Source: Vicia villosa (taxonomy: Eukaryota; Streptophyta; Magnoliopsida; Fabales; Fabaceae). From it: DNA of 64,000 nt. A program made the translations under genes and the position numbers. Under the pieces are notes generated by a model. It was not told the DNA's origin, ran no database searches, and worked only from the letters and a program-made list of their open reading frames with translations. Shown piece after piece: positions 55,329 through 64,000 of this stretch (positions within the stretch are counted from its first letter, which is position 1; every line of letters begins with the position of its first letter). Location: assembly GCF_029867415.1 (NCBI RefSeq), contig NW_026705919.1, positions 248,001-312,000 on the forward strand, written 5' to 3'.

Positions 55329-57304
55329 ATGTCTCAACAGCCAAACCCTCAACCTCCCTCGAAAATGTCCGCTTTGTCTACCCATGTTCAAGGCGCAAAG
55401 GATATCCCCATTAACCCTAATAAAATTCTTGAGGTCACCCCTTTACAGATGGTGACTCTAGACGATCTTGTGGCAAAGAAGCCAAGGACATTGCATGCAC
55501 GAAGAACCAAAGAAACAGTAAAGAGACCTAAAAGGCCTAATTCTAGGGAAGACTTAACTAAAGAAGGTTCTAGGTATGCTCACAATGCCACTGCTAAACT
55601 TGTTACCCGTGTCTTGAATGAGAATCATGATGTACCTGGGATTTCCGTTCCTTTAAATTCTGTCCTTCCTAAGTCACATGACAATATGCATGTTAGTGGT
55701 AATGTTGTTGACTCTGTCCAAGCAAATGATGATATGGATACGACTGTTCATGAAGAAAATGTTGTTCATAATGATGTTGATGATGTTGTCAAGGCGAATG
55801 ATGCTGTTAATATGGATGTGAATGTGGATGATAATAATAAGAATGATGATATGGAAGAGACTGTTGATAAGGGTGAGGGCCACACTGAAGGTGGTCAAAC
55901 TGAAGAGAAAGAACCTGTGAAGACCCATGCTGATAAGGTGATCAACCTTGATGATCTCTCTGATGATGACTTGGTTGCTTCTATTAATCCAAGTATAGCC
56001 AAAAGGATGATGAGGAGGAAAAGGAAGGAAGTTGTGGATGAGGACTCTCTGAAGAAAAAGGTTGTGGTTAAGCCCACTTCTGTTGGCCCCAAGAAATCAT
56101 GGAGCAAAGTGGTGCCTAAGAAGAGAAAGGTTAAAATCATTGCTGAGAATAAGTCAGATTCTGATGTTGCTGTGGATGTCAATGACATTCCTCCCAAGAA
56201 GAAGGCCTCTACTAGCAAGCTTGCTGCTAGTGTACCTGAAGTGCCTATTGATATTATTTATTTTCATTATCCATCCAGTGTAATCAGATGGAAATTTGTC
56301 TATTAGAAAAGACTGACCTTAGAGAGGGAGCTTGCTCAGAATGCTCTTAAGTGTGAAGAGATTGTGAATCTCATTCATGAAGTTGGGCTGATAAAAACTG
56401 TGACTAAATTCTCCAAGTGTTATGAAGACCTTGTGAGTGAGTTCATTGTGAATTTACATGAAGATTGTGCCAACAAGAAAGTTAAGGATTACTTGAAAGT
56501 GTTTGTTAGGGGAAATTATGTTAACTTCTCCCTCACTGGGATCAACAAATTTCTGGAAAGATCCAATGAAGCTCAACCGGAGCTGGAAGTGTCTGATAAT
56601 CAAATGTGCAAGGTAATTACTGTTGGAAAAGTAAAGACATGGCCCGTCAAAGGAAAGCTGAAAGCTATCAAGCTAAGTGTGAAGTATGCTATACTTCACA
56701 GGATTGGAGCTGCCAACTGGGTGCCAACTCAACACAAGTCTACAATTTATGTTGTTCTAGGTAAATTCATCTTTGCTATTGGTATTAAGACCAAAGTTGA
56801 CTATGGGACTTATATTTTTGAGCAAACTTTAAAGCATGCTGGTAGCTATAGTGTTAAAGGCCTCATTGCCTTCCCTTCCCTTATTTGTGGAATTATCTTG
56901 AATCAATTTCCTAATATCCTGAATGACAAAGATTCTGTGTGCAAAAGATCAAGTCCTTTACTCTTTCATCATAAGCTCTTTCAAGGAAACCATGTTATCG
57001 ACATTGGCTTTACATCTGCTGAGACAACCCATGGGAGCTCTAGAGCCAGTGAGTAAGAGATTATAGCTGTGCTAAAAGAAACCTGTAAAGAACTTGATGC
57101 AAGAAAGTTGAGTCTTGAGAAATTGATCAACTTTTTTAATCTGATACTGAGCTTGTAGACAATGCTAATGAAGAAGATGTTAATGGATCTGAGGAAGGAG
57201 AAGATGTTGAACCTGAAGGGGAAGAGGATGAAGATACCAGTCCTGATGATGGCACTGAGGAAGAAGAAGAGGATGCTGCTAAAGGCTCTGAGTCAGAGGA
57301 CTAG
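55329..57304 (+). pseudogene. Sirevirus env-like gene (with two stops and a frameshift)
   Basis: A third gene after pol, the place of the env-like ORF in SIRE-type elements. The probable start is MSQQPNPQPPSKMS at 55329 (an upstream ATG at 55245 is in phase). The N-terminal half is charged, with an acidic Asn/Asp-rich stretch (about 55700-55860) and lysine-rich clusters. TAG at 56304-56306 interrupts; the phase continues 56307-57056 through a conserved globular part (FVRGNYVNFSLTGINKFL, LSVKYAILHRIGAANWVPT, FPSLICGIILNQFPNIL). TAA at 57054-57056; then a frame change leads to a Glu/Asp-rich tail ending at 57302-57304. No signal peptide or clear membrane span is evident. An entry function for such plant proteins is unproven. 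Confidence 0.85.
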
Positions 57305-57613
57305 AGTTCTGTTTATCTGTTGATATCATTTATTTTGATTTCTTTTTGTGGGCCGGTACTTACAATGTGTTGATGTGTTGCCTTGGCAACATTTATGGAT
57401 AAATAGGGGAGTAGAATAGAACTGTCACCCTAGAACAAATTTTTTTTGGTGTGTTCAGATCTAATTGTTTGTTATTCTCTAATCAAGCTAGTTCCTTGCC
57501 TCTATTGTGTATGTGTGTCGGTATTAGCAATTCTGCTTCTCTGGTCAGATGATAGTTATTTTTTGCTAATGTGTTTCTCTGATGGTGACAAGATTGTTTT
57601 AGCCAAAATTTTT
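57305..57613 (+). other. Non-coding stretch between env-like gene and polypurine tract
   Basis: About 310 bp of T-rich sequence with one short frame (57446-57691) that runs into the LTR and looks accidental. It is the normal 3' untranslated segment of the element. Confidence 0.7.
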
Positions 57614-57627
57614 CCAAAGGGGGAGTT
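57614..57627 (+). other. Polypurine tract of Sirevirus F
   Basis: CCAAAGGGGGAGTT directly before TGTAGATG of the 3' LTR; a classic Sirevirus polypurine tract. Confidence 0.9.
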
Positions 57628-58594
57628 TGTAGATGTTCTTGATTGGCTGCACTTTATGGTAAAACGATGTTTGTTTGTGTGGATGTCTTGACTGATGTCA
57701 TGACTATATTATGGTGTGTTATGCAGAATGTGTTAGGTTGCTAATACTTGTTTCGTGATGGATGTCAAGCTGGGTATTGTGACATCACACTATGATCAGC
57801 TTGATTACTGTTTCTATTTCGGCCTGTGTGTTTGTTTCCTTATTTATTTCAGGAGGTATTTTAGGAAACATATTATTTGAGTGCTAATTTTGAAGTAATT
57901 CCTGCTGCCCTATTATTAAGCACTCTGAATCGTGGAGATTGGTTTAAGTGAATTAAACCTAATTTGTGTTTCTCAAGCCCAAGGCCCATGCACTATCTTA
58001 TATAAAAGGGTATCTAATCCTAATTTGAAGACTCAGAGAATCAGAGATTGAAGAACGAAGTTTTAGTCTGTGTTTCCACTGTGTGTACGTGTTTTACAAT
58101 TCTCTTGTGAGCCAAGAAATTGTCACCTAGATAATTGTGTTGGTCTAGTGTTTGTGTTTTGTACTTTGTTTGTGTCACTCTAAGCTTTTAAGCATGAGTG
58201 ATGTGTCCCTTGATTGAAGCTTTGAAGAAAAATCAAGATTTGTTTGAAGTATGTCTTCACCCTGTTTGTTTGTCATTGTTGTTATCACTGCTGTGATTGA
58301 GGGGGGGGGGGGTGAGTTGGAACTCAGGTCTAGCACTAGATTGAAATTGAATTGAGTAGGTCTTAAGTGAAGAGTTGTAAATAGGGGAGTTTAGCTCTGA
58401 ATTAATACTGCTTATAGTGGATTTTCTCCCTAGCTTGGTAGCCCCCATAGTAGGTGTTGTTGTACACCGAACTGGGTAAACAATCATTTGTGTTCTTTAC
58501 TGTTTTTGTTTACTTTCTGCGTGAGTTTTATAATTATTTCTGAAGTGGATGTCATAACATCCGACACGACATCGATCGTGTTACTAGAATTTTA
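57628..58594 (+). repeat. 3' LTR of Sirevirus F (967 bp)
   Basis: Matches 52903-53909 with about 3% differences by eye plus the indels described there. The terminal CA has become TA. A run of 12 G (58302-58313, approximately) replaces GAGAGGGAG-type sequence of the 5' LTR. Confidence 0.9.
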
Positions 58595-58599
58595 GCTTT

Positions 58600-59127
58600 C
58601 CACATTAGTTATCAACTTCAACCTTAAAGATTTTGAAGGCATCCAATGCTTCATATTTATTATTAAGCAAATAAATATTCGTATATAGTGAGTAATCATC
58701 TATGAAACTGATGAAATTTATAATGTGGAAAGCATCTATGCAAATAAATATTCGTAGGAAGAGAATTTCATAATTAATGTGCTTGCCAAAGCCTTTTCAG
58801 AAGTGAGGAACTTATCGTCAATGGCTTTAGCAAATCACGAACATTCTTATGCTATTTGACAAAATCACGTATTCCACCTGTGACCATAGTCTTAATGAAC
58901 ATCACACTGAGTCGGTTGGATCTCTCCCACCACTCATATAGTGTGATTACAGCTGGAGTACTTTCATTTGTAATTGCAGGTGATTCGTCTTTCCTAATAG
59001 CATAATCTATGTCCATCCATCCTAGATGGAGGAGAATTCTTTCCTTCCACACCTTATAATTATCTCGTCTGAGCTCGAAAATATCACATTTGATATCATA
59101 AAAGTTAGCAGGTTGAGAAGCTAAAAA
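58600..59127 (-). pseudogene. Copia E gag start fused to integrase core
   Basis: On the minus strand, gag starts around 59127 (FYDIKCDIFELRRDNYKVW, then ILLHLGWMDIDYAIRKDESP, RSNRLSVMFIKTMV). After about 58750 the sequence is integrase core: FISFIDDYS (Asp of DDE), LNNKYEALDAFKIFK. It then continues across Sirevirus F with KIVRSDRGGEYY at 52897 and below. Protease and the integrase zinc finger are deleted between them. Confidence 0.85.
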
Positions 59128-60145
59128 ATAAACAAAAATCTATGTCAAAATTTCGAGGCATAAATATTATCTAAATTGCATGTATTGTCAATATAAACAT
59201 ACCATAAACATACCTTTGGGCTAAATTTTTAATGTAATAAGAATTATTTAATTTTGCAATATATTTTTCAAACTTCATACACAATTTTGTACTTAATGTG
59301 TTGAAATTGATTTCTATCCAAAATTTATACTTTATAATAAATTTATCAAATTATATACCAATTCATAATTTCTGTGAGCAAGTTATGAAAAATAATTTGA
59401 TATTTTATCTTAATTAATTATATAAATATGATGAATATTCCTATAGGACAAAATTCATTATATCACATATAATTAATCACAATTTTATGTCTAATTATTT
59501 ATGTGATCTCAAAATCTTAAAAAATAAACTCAAATAGTTTAAGGATGTTGTGGCTAATCCAAAATAATCAAAATAACAATGATCACTAGACATAACAATT
59601 CAATTATATGAGAGAACAAATAAAATAAATAGATAAATAAGACCTCACATATAATTGCTTAACAAAATAATTATAATAATATTATAAATCACTTTTGATT
59701 TATGCATAGAGGTTTATATAAAAATGAATAGATTAAACATAACTAACCAATCAATAGATTTATGTTTATATTAACAAAACAACAAAGTATAGATATTGAA
59801 CATACAACCCATCAGTTGTATTTTGAATCTAAAGGAACAGGGCGTGGGTTGAACACCTAGTATGTGCGGGAATTTCATTTTATTTATTATTGTTCATCGA
59901 TTTATTGTTTCTTTAGTGAAATTTTTATTTCAGAAATCAAGATTACTGTTCATCCCGGTTTTTCGGGTACTGTTCACAAATTTTCAGAAAATAATTATTG
60001 TTTATGTCTCCAAATTTTTAGAAAATAAATTACTTAATTTTAGTAATTTGGAAACATAATAATGTAGAACTCAAAATTAAAAATAAATCATAAAAATACC
60101 GAATAATAAAGGACCAATACAAAAACAAGGCAAAGGTTGAGGATC
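59128..60145. other. AT-rich leader region of copia E, nothing recognised
   Basis: About 1 kb, very AT-rich, between the gag start and the primer-like site. That is longer than a normal copia leader, so an old insertion may be present, but I see no terminal repeats or coding similarity. Open frames (59862-60059) look accidental. GTTCATC/TACTGTTCA repeats occur near 59890-59980. Confidence 0.5.
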
Positions 60146-60161
60146 GGCTCTGATACGACCA
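60146..60161 (-). other. Primer-binding-like site of copia E
   Basis: The minus strand reads TGGTCGTATCAGAGCC, the iMet site TGGTATCAGAGCC with three extra bases. It supports the minus orientation of E. Confidence 0.6.
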
Positions 60162-60172
60162 TAATTTATAAA

Positions 60173-60356
60173 GGGTCATGCTAATATGTGCCCTAAGGGC
60201 ACATGTTAAGATACTATAATTAGAAAAACTTAAATATAATTAAATGCAATAAAGTCATATTTAAAGTTTCGATACATTAAATGCACAAGTTCCAAGAAAA
60301 AATTTCTATAAATATTTTATTAACTTGTGCCCTTGGGGCACATGTTAGCTTTTCGC
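60173..60356. mobile_element. Mutator-type MITE, 184 bp
   Basis: 9-bp target duplication ATTTATAAA is perfect (60164-60172 and 60357-60365), the length typical of Mutator. Terminal inverted repeats of about 37 bp match at most positions (GCTAA-ATGTGCCC-AAGGGCACA-GTTAA). Each terminal repeat also contains its own palindrome TGTGCCC-AAGGGCACA, so each end can fold alone. No coding capacity. It is inserted between the primer site and LTR end of copia E. Confidence 0.88.
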
Positions 60357-60556
60357 ATTTATAAATTGATCCTATGTTCTTGATAACAAAAGAACAACAA
60401 CATCAATAATCTAAATGCGGAAATAAAATTAAAGTTTACCTCCAGCCGTTGTTGCAGCATTGTGAGTCGACTGCCTTTGATTTTTTCAAGTTCTTGCTCT
60501 CTCAATATAGATGGTGTATTTCTGAAAACGATGAAAGAAAGCTTTGGGAGCAAAGT

Positions 60557-60565
60557 CTATTTATA
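60557..60565 (-). promoter_or_regulatory. TATA box of copia E LTR
   Basis: The minus strand reads TATAAATAG, followed by ACTTTGCTCCC. It gives an LTR transcribed leftward, consistent with gag at 59127. Confidence 0.55.
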
Positions 60566-60660
60566 GGCTTGATTCTACCATCAAGAATTTAAAACCATTA
60601 AAACCTATTACCACCCAAATTAATGGTCGTATCAATTTTCAAGACAAAAAATAAATCATA

Positions 60661-60947
60661 CACCCTCCGGTCACATTTATAAGCAAAAAAAAAATAGTTT
60701 TCACGATTATTAAGAAAATCAATTAAGTGCAGTTAACTTTTTAGATTTTGGACAAAACATTGATTAAATTTACTATAATATCCTCTTTATTAAATTTAAT
60801 GAAGTATTGGAAAATGAAATATTGGGGTATCTTAGAAATTACAACATTAAATGATTTAGGCCCTGATTTAGTAATAATTGATTTTTGCTTATAATAGTGA
60901 CCAAAAATTAGATCATTTTTTTTGCTTATAATAGTGACCGGAGGGTG
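60661..60947. mobile_element. Stowaway-like MITE (Tc1/mariner), 287 bp
   Basis: Terminal inverted repeats CACCCTCCGGTCAC...GTGACCGGAGGGTG, flanked by TA on both sides (60659-60660 and 60948-60949). The right end carries a partial repeat of its own subterminal block (TTGCTTATAATAGTGACC at about 60887 and 60922). No coding capacity. Confidence 0.9.
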
Positions 60948-60949
60948 TA

Positions 60950-61410
60950 CTCTTTTTATAACCAAAATTCCAAAAGCTATGGATCACATTAAAATTGAAT
61001 TTTATTATTAATAATAATTATTGTTAAAGTTATATAAACCGTTACATTTTATAGTTTGAAACAAGCTCTCACAGTTTGGTAAAATCGCTTAAGTAATTTT
61101 CTTGAAAATCTATCAAATAAGAAAAGAAATGTACCTGGAAATTCCTAATATGCCATTTGGTTAAAATACTGCACATCATTGATTTCGGGTTATTTAGTGT
61201 CTAAATAATACTTTTTCTTACTATAATCAGATTTTTGTTGAGTTGTGACTATTGCTTTGGTAAATGTTGCCTATGCTGGTCACCAAGTTACGTTTATTAC
61301 TGATAAAAAGTACTATAATGTAACCAAAGGAAAAACTGAATGCAAATTTCCAATGCTGGAGTGAACCAATGTCTGACCCAACAAAGCATTTTGTTCGCAT
61401 AACATAGATC
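60950..61410. other. Unassigned AT-rich stretch
   Basis: Probably the rest of the copia E LTR and its flank. I find no RT sequence of chromovirus D, no TG...CA end that I can defend and no open frame of interest. Confidence 0.4.
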
Positions 61411-64000
61411 CGCTGTCGCGCACGGATAAAAAACGAGTGATTTTAAAAACTGTAGATAGCGACAATGACTCGAGTATCGTATCGCAAAGATTCTTGTTTT
61501 TTTATAAACAAATATAAATCAAATTGGGGATTTCTGGTTTTAGAATCAATTTATAAAACAGAGTAAATAAGTGATTATCAAAATAAGCTAAACGGCTAAT
61601 CCTACTGATTCGGGTTCCGACTTATCATCGGTTATAGTAACACCAATCCCTAAACGGCTTCGGTTCTGTTTGATTATGAGATTAATTAGACAAGCGCTTA
61701 TCAAAATCATATGAGTTATGTTCCTGTTTACCAAATTAAGTAAACGGTTAAGAATATGATGAATTAATGAATTAAGCAAACGATAACACACAATTAAATT
61801 TAGGAACATGCATACAATCGAATTTAATCAACTCTATTCTATGAACAAATGAATTAAGCAAACAATTGTAATCAAATTTAGCAAATGATTTCATAGAAAA
61901 GAATTGAACAAAAATCGAATTTAAATTAGTATTATAATAACCTCAAAGAAATGGAACCCATAAGCAGCAGGATTTGCCTTCGAGAATTAGTTCTTCATTC
62001 TAATCATCAAAGCAAAAGTAAAATTTATGGAAAAAAAAGGTAAAAACTATTGTAGCATGGATTCAACCCTTATAAACAAAATAAGGGTTTCCACAACTAA
62101 CTCAAACTGGGTCAGAAACATAACTCAGGCCCATAACAAATGACCCAAAACAAAAATATATCTAAAGCTGAAACTTCAAATGAAATTATGGAAATGATGC
62201 GCTCCGAATCTACCTTTGACTCCAACATAAAAGTTGTAAACCTTTCTCTTAACTCTCTGGCGATTATTAGAACGCGTCGATCTGATTCTCGTACCTCTAG
62301 TTATGATCATTTTAGTGCAGACTGCTAATGCTAAAAATAAAGTGCGAAAATCAAATAAGTGCAAAAATAAACTGATTTGTAAAAACACCTTAAAATAGAA
62401 AAATAATCAAGGTAAAGTATGGAAATACATAAGTATAAACATAGAGGAATGTGGCTCAAAATGCAATGATCAAATTCCCCCACACTTGAACTTTTGGACA
62501 CCGAGCAAAATAAAATCAAAATTTAAGAAACACACGACATCAGTTACTCATTCCAGGCTAAAAACTCTTCTTTGATTAAGATTGCATTGATATGTACTAA
62601 TCTCTCACACTAAGGATATTGTAAGAACACAAATTCGCAATTGTGCGGTCATAAACTTCCTAAACACACAAACTATTTCGAATCATGTTATTTTGATTGG
62701 ATATCGTCTCACAAGGATTCTTATTTTTATTAACTAATCACAGTAACGATTAATGGAGGGAGGGTTTGGTTTAAGATTGATTTAATAAAGAAATAGAAAT
62801 TAAGTGATTCTGTAAAGTGATTATAAAATAAGATGTTCTACTGTTCGGGTTCCCCACTTATCATTGGTAATCATAAATCTAATCCCTATGCGAATTCTAT
62901 CCCCTATTCGATTACAGCAACAATAAACAAGCGAAATTGGTACTATACGGTTTATATTCCTATTATCCGATTAAAGCACACGGATTCAACACTCATGAAT
63001 TAAGCAAACATAATTTGACATACGCAAGTTAACGATAAAGCAACGCTAAATCGCGAAATAGATCAAGGAACATAAACCAATAGAATTAAATCAATAATAT
63101 TATGTATGAATCGAATTAAGCATGCAACACATATAGAAGATTATTGAAAGGGAAAAGAATTGGGATTAAAATTATAAAACCTCAAAGATTCGGTGAAACA
63201 TGAACAATAGATCAATCCTTGAACTTAGTTCTTCATGATCAACGTCTCAAGCTCTCAAAACAATAAAATCGTGAATAGTCTAATGTCATGAACAGTACGG
63301 CCAGACCTAGGTACTAGAGAGAATCAAAAGGTTTACAACCCAACCGGGTCAAAAACATAACCCAGACCCAAAACTAAAATAAAACTAATGCTGCAACTTC
63401 AAACGAAATTCTGGGAATAATTGACTCCGAACCTGACTTTGACTCCAACACGAAAGTTGTAGCTCTTCCTCTTAGATTTCCGGAGATTATTAGAACGTCT
63501 CAATCGGATTCATGGAGTTCCAATTATGATCATTTTAGTGCAGACTGCTAATGCTGAAAATAAAGTGCGAAAATCAAATGAAACCAAAAATAAACTAAAT
63601 TAGAAAAACATTATAAAACATAAAAGTAAACAGAAAATCAAAGAAATGCTTAAGAACAAACATAGGAGGATGTGCATTAAAATGCACTGATCAAATTCCT
63701 CCACACTTGAACTTTTGCACTCCGAGAAAAATAAAATCAAAACTCAAAAGAAACACACATCAACATTTACTCATTCTGGGCTACAAACTCTTCTGCGGTT
63801 AAGGTTGCATCACTAGGTACTAATCTTGCACACTAAGAATATCGTAGGAACACAAATCCGCAATTATGCGGTCATAAGCCTCCTGAACACACAAACCACT
63901 TCGAATCATGTTATTATGCCAAATCCTAACTTAATCATCCTCCTTTTTACTCTTTTTCATTCTGGCGCAATCACATAAAGCCTGTTATCCCCACACACTC
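61411..64000 (-). repeat. Tandemly duplicated LTR-like sequence, 1223-bp period
   Basis: TGTCGCGCACGGATAAAA at 61411 resembles the primer-site-side end of an LTR read on the minus strand, possibly Athila-like. From about 61465 the sequence repeats with a period of 1223 bp: TAGTGCAGACTGCTAATGCT at 62313 and 63536, and CGCAATTGTGCGGTCATA-type sequence at 62636 and 63859. The second copy ends near 63914; 63915-64000 is unassigned. The copies are clearly diverged (tens of substitutions). The small open frames are in LTR-like sequence and look accidental. Family assignment is weak. Confidence 0.6.

Larger units (their letters stand above)
52903..58594 (+). mobile_element. Sirevirus F (SIRE/Maximus-like copia), internally deleted, 5692 bp
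   Basis: LTRs 52903-53909 and 57628-58594; target duplication GCTTT perfect (52898-52902 and 58595-58599). It splits the integrase of copia E exactly: the two halves match when F is removed. Inside: iMet-like primer site, gag, the last 30 or so codons of RNase H, an env-like gene and a polypurine tract. Protease, integrase and RT are gone, a deletion joining the end of gag to the end of pol near 55000-55015. Full-length Sireviruses are about 8-10 kb. It is non-autonomous. Confidence 0.93.
51206..61000 (-). mobile_element. Ty1/copia element E, truncated and rearranged, minus strand
   Basis: Minus-strand order: LTR-like promoter region (about 61000-60367, right limit uncertain), primer-like site 60146-60161, gag start about 59127, gag joined to integrase near 58750, integrase split by Sirevirus F, RT to 51206. 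RNase H and 3' LTR are missing: the left end abuts the RT of chromovirus D inside coding sequence of both elements, so this junction is a deletion or recombination, not an insertion end. Two MITEs sit in the LTR region. Confidence 0.75.

Noticed and set aside
60950..61410. Right-hand half of chromovirus D pol beyond copia E
   Set aside because: I looked for RT motifs following SPWGAPVL on the plus strand and found none in the window.

Overview
This window is plant nuclear repeat DNA, most likely from a large-genome legume. The reasons are an almost complete Ogre-type Ty3/gypsy element with tRNA-Arg primer site, a Sirevirus (SIRE/Maximus-like) copia element with an env-like gene, Tekay-type chromoviruses, an Athila-type gag and Stowaway and Mutator MITEs. 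A Fabeae species (pea, vetch, faba bean, lentil, Lathyrus) would fit, but the species cannot be fixed from the window. I find no single-copy host gene, no rRNA, no complete tRNA gene and no CRISPR.

Layout, left to right. 1-8111: the 5' LTR and leader of a minus-strand Ogre-like element (A), inserted in the 3' LTR of chromovirus B. 8112-17126: chromovirus B (minus strand), pol nearly open, gag broken by a frameshift and by a 1.5-kb solo LTR (S, 12658-14151) with perfect 5-bp target duplication. 17127-19178: an Athila-like element (plus), LTR, primer site and decayed gag; B sits in its LTR. 19179-23329: a Sirevirus-like LTR inserted in the Athila gag and split by a CACTA-like segment and another LTR. 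23330-24687 and 48749-51205: chromovirus D (plus), whose 5' LTR is split by Ogre C. 24688-48743: Ogre C, 24.06 kb, LTRs of 5501 and 5502 bp, with ORF1, gag, protease, probable intron, RT-RH, second RNase H, integrase and tandem-repeat 3' region. 51206 to about 61 kb: a truncated copia element E (minus) whose integrase is split by Sirevirus F (52903-58594, plus). About 61.4-64 kb: a 1223-bp tandem duplication of LTR-like sequence.

Nesting can be read directly: Athila holds B and the Sirevirus LTR; that LTR holds D; D holds Ogre C; copia E holds Sirevirus F. The depth is at least four. None of the elements visible here looks autonomous. Ogre C is the youngest long one (LTRs about 1% different by eye) but has six in-frame stops and one frameshift.

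The most unusual signal is regulatory. The U3 parts of several unrelated LTRs carry palindromes arranged as regular pairs. In solo LTR S and chromovirus D the pairs are spaced 21-22 bp apart and repeat about every 72-73 bp, although the palindrome differs (TAGGTCGACCT versus GGTAACCGGTTACC). Chromovirus B has the same layout with GCGGCGC at 18-20 bp. The Sirevirus-type LTRs instead pair dyads at 12 bp. B and D also share a 36-bp box, CATAACTT-N11-GTCCG, near their promoters.
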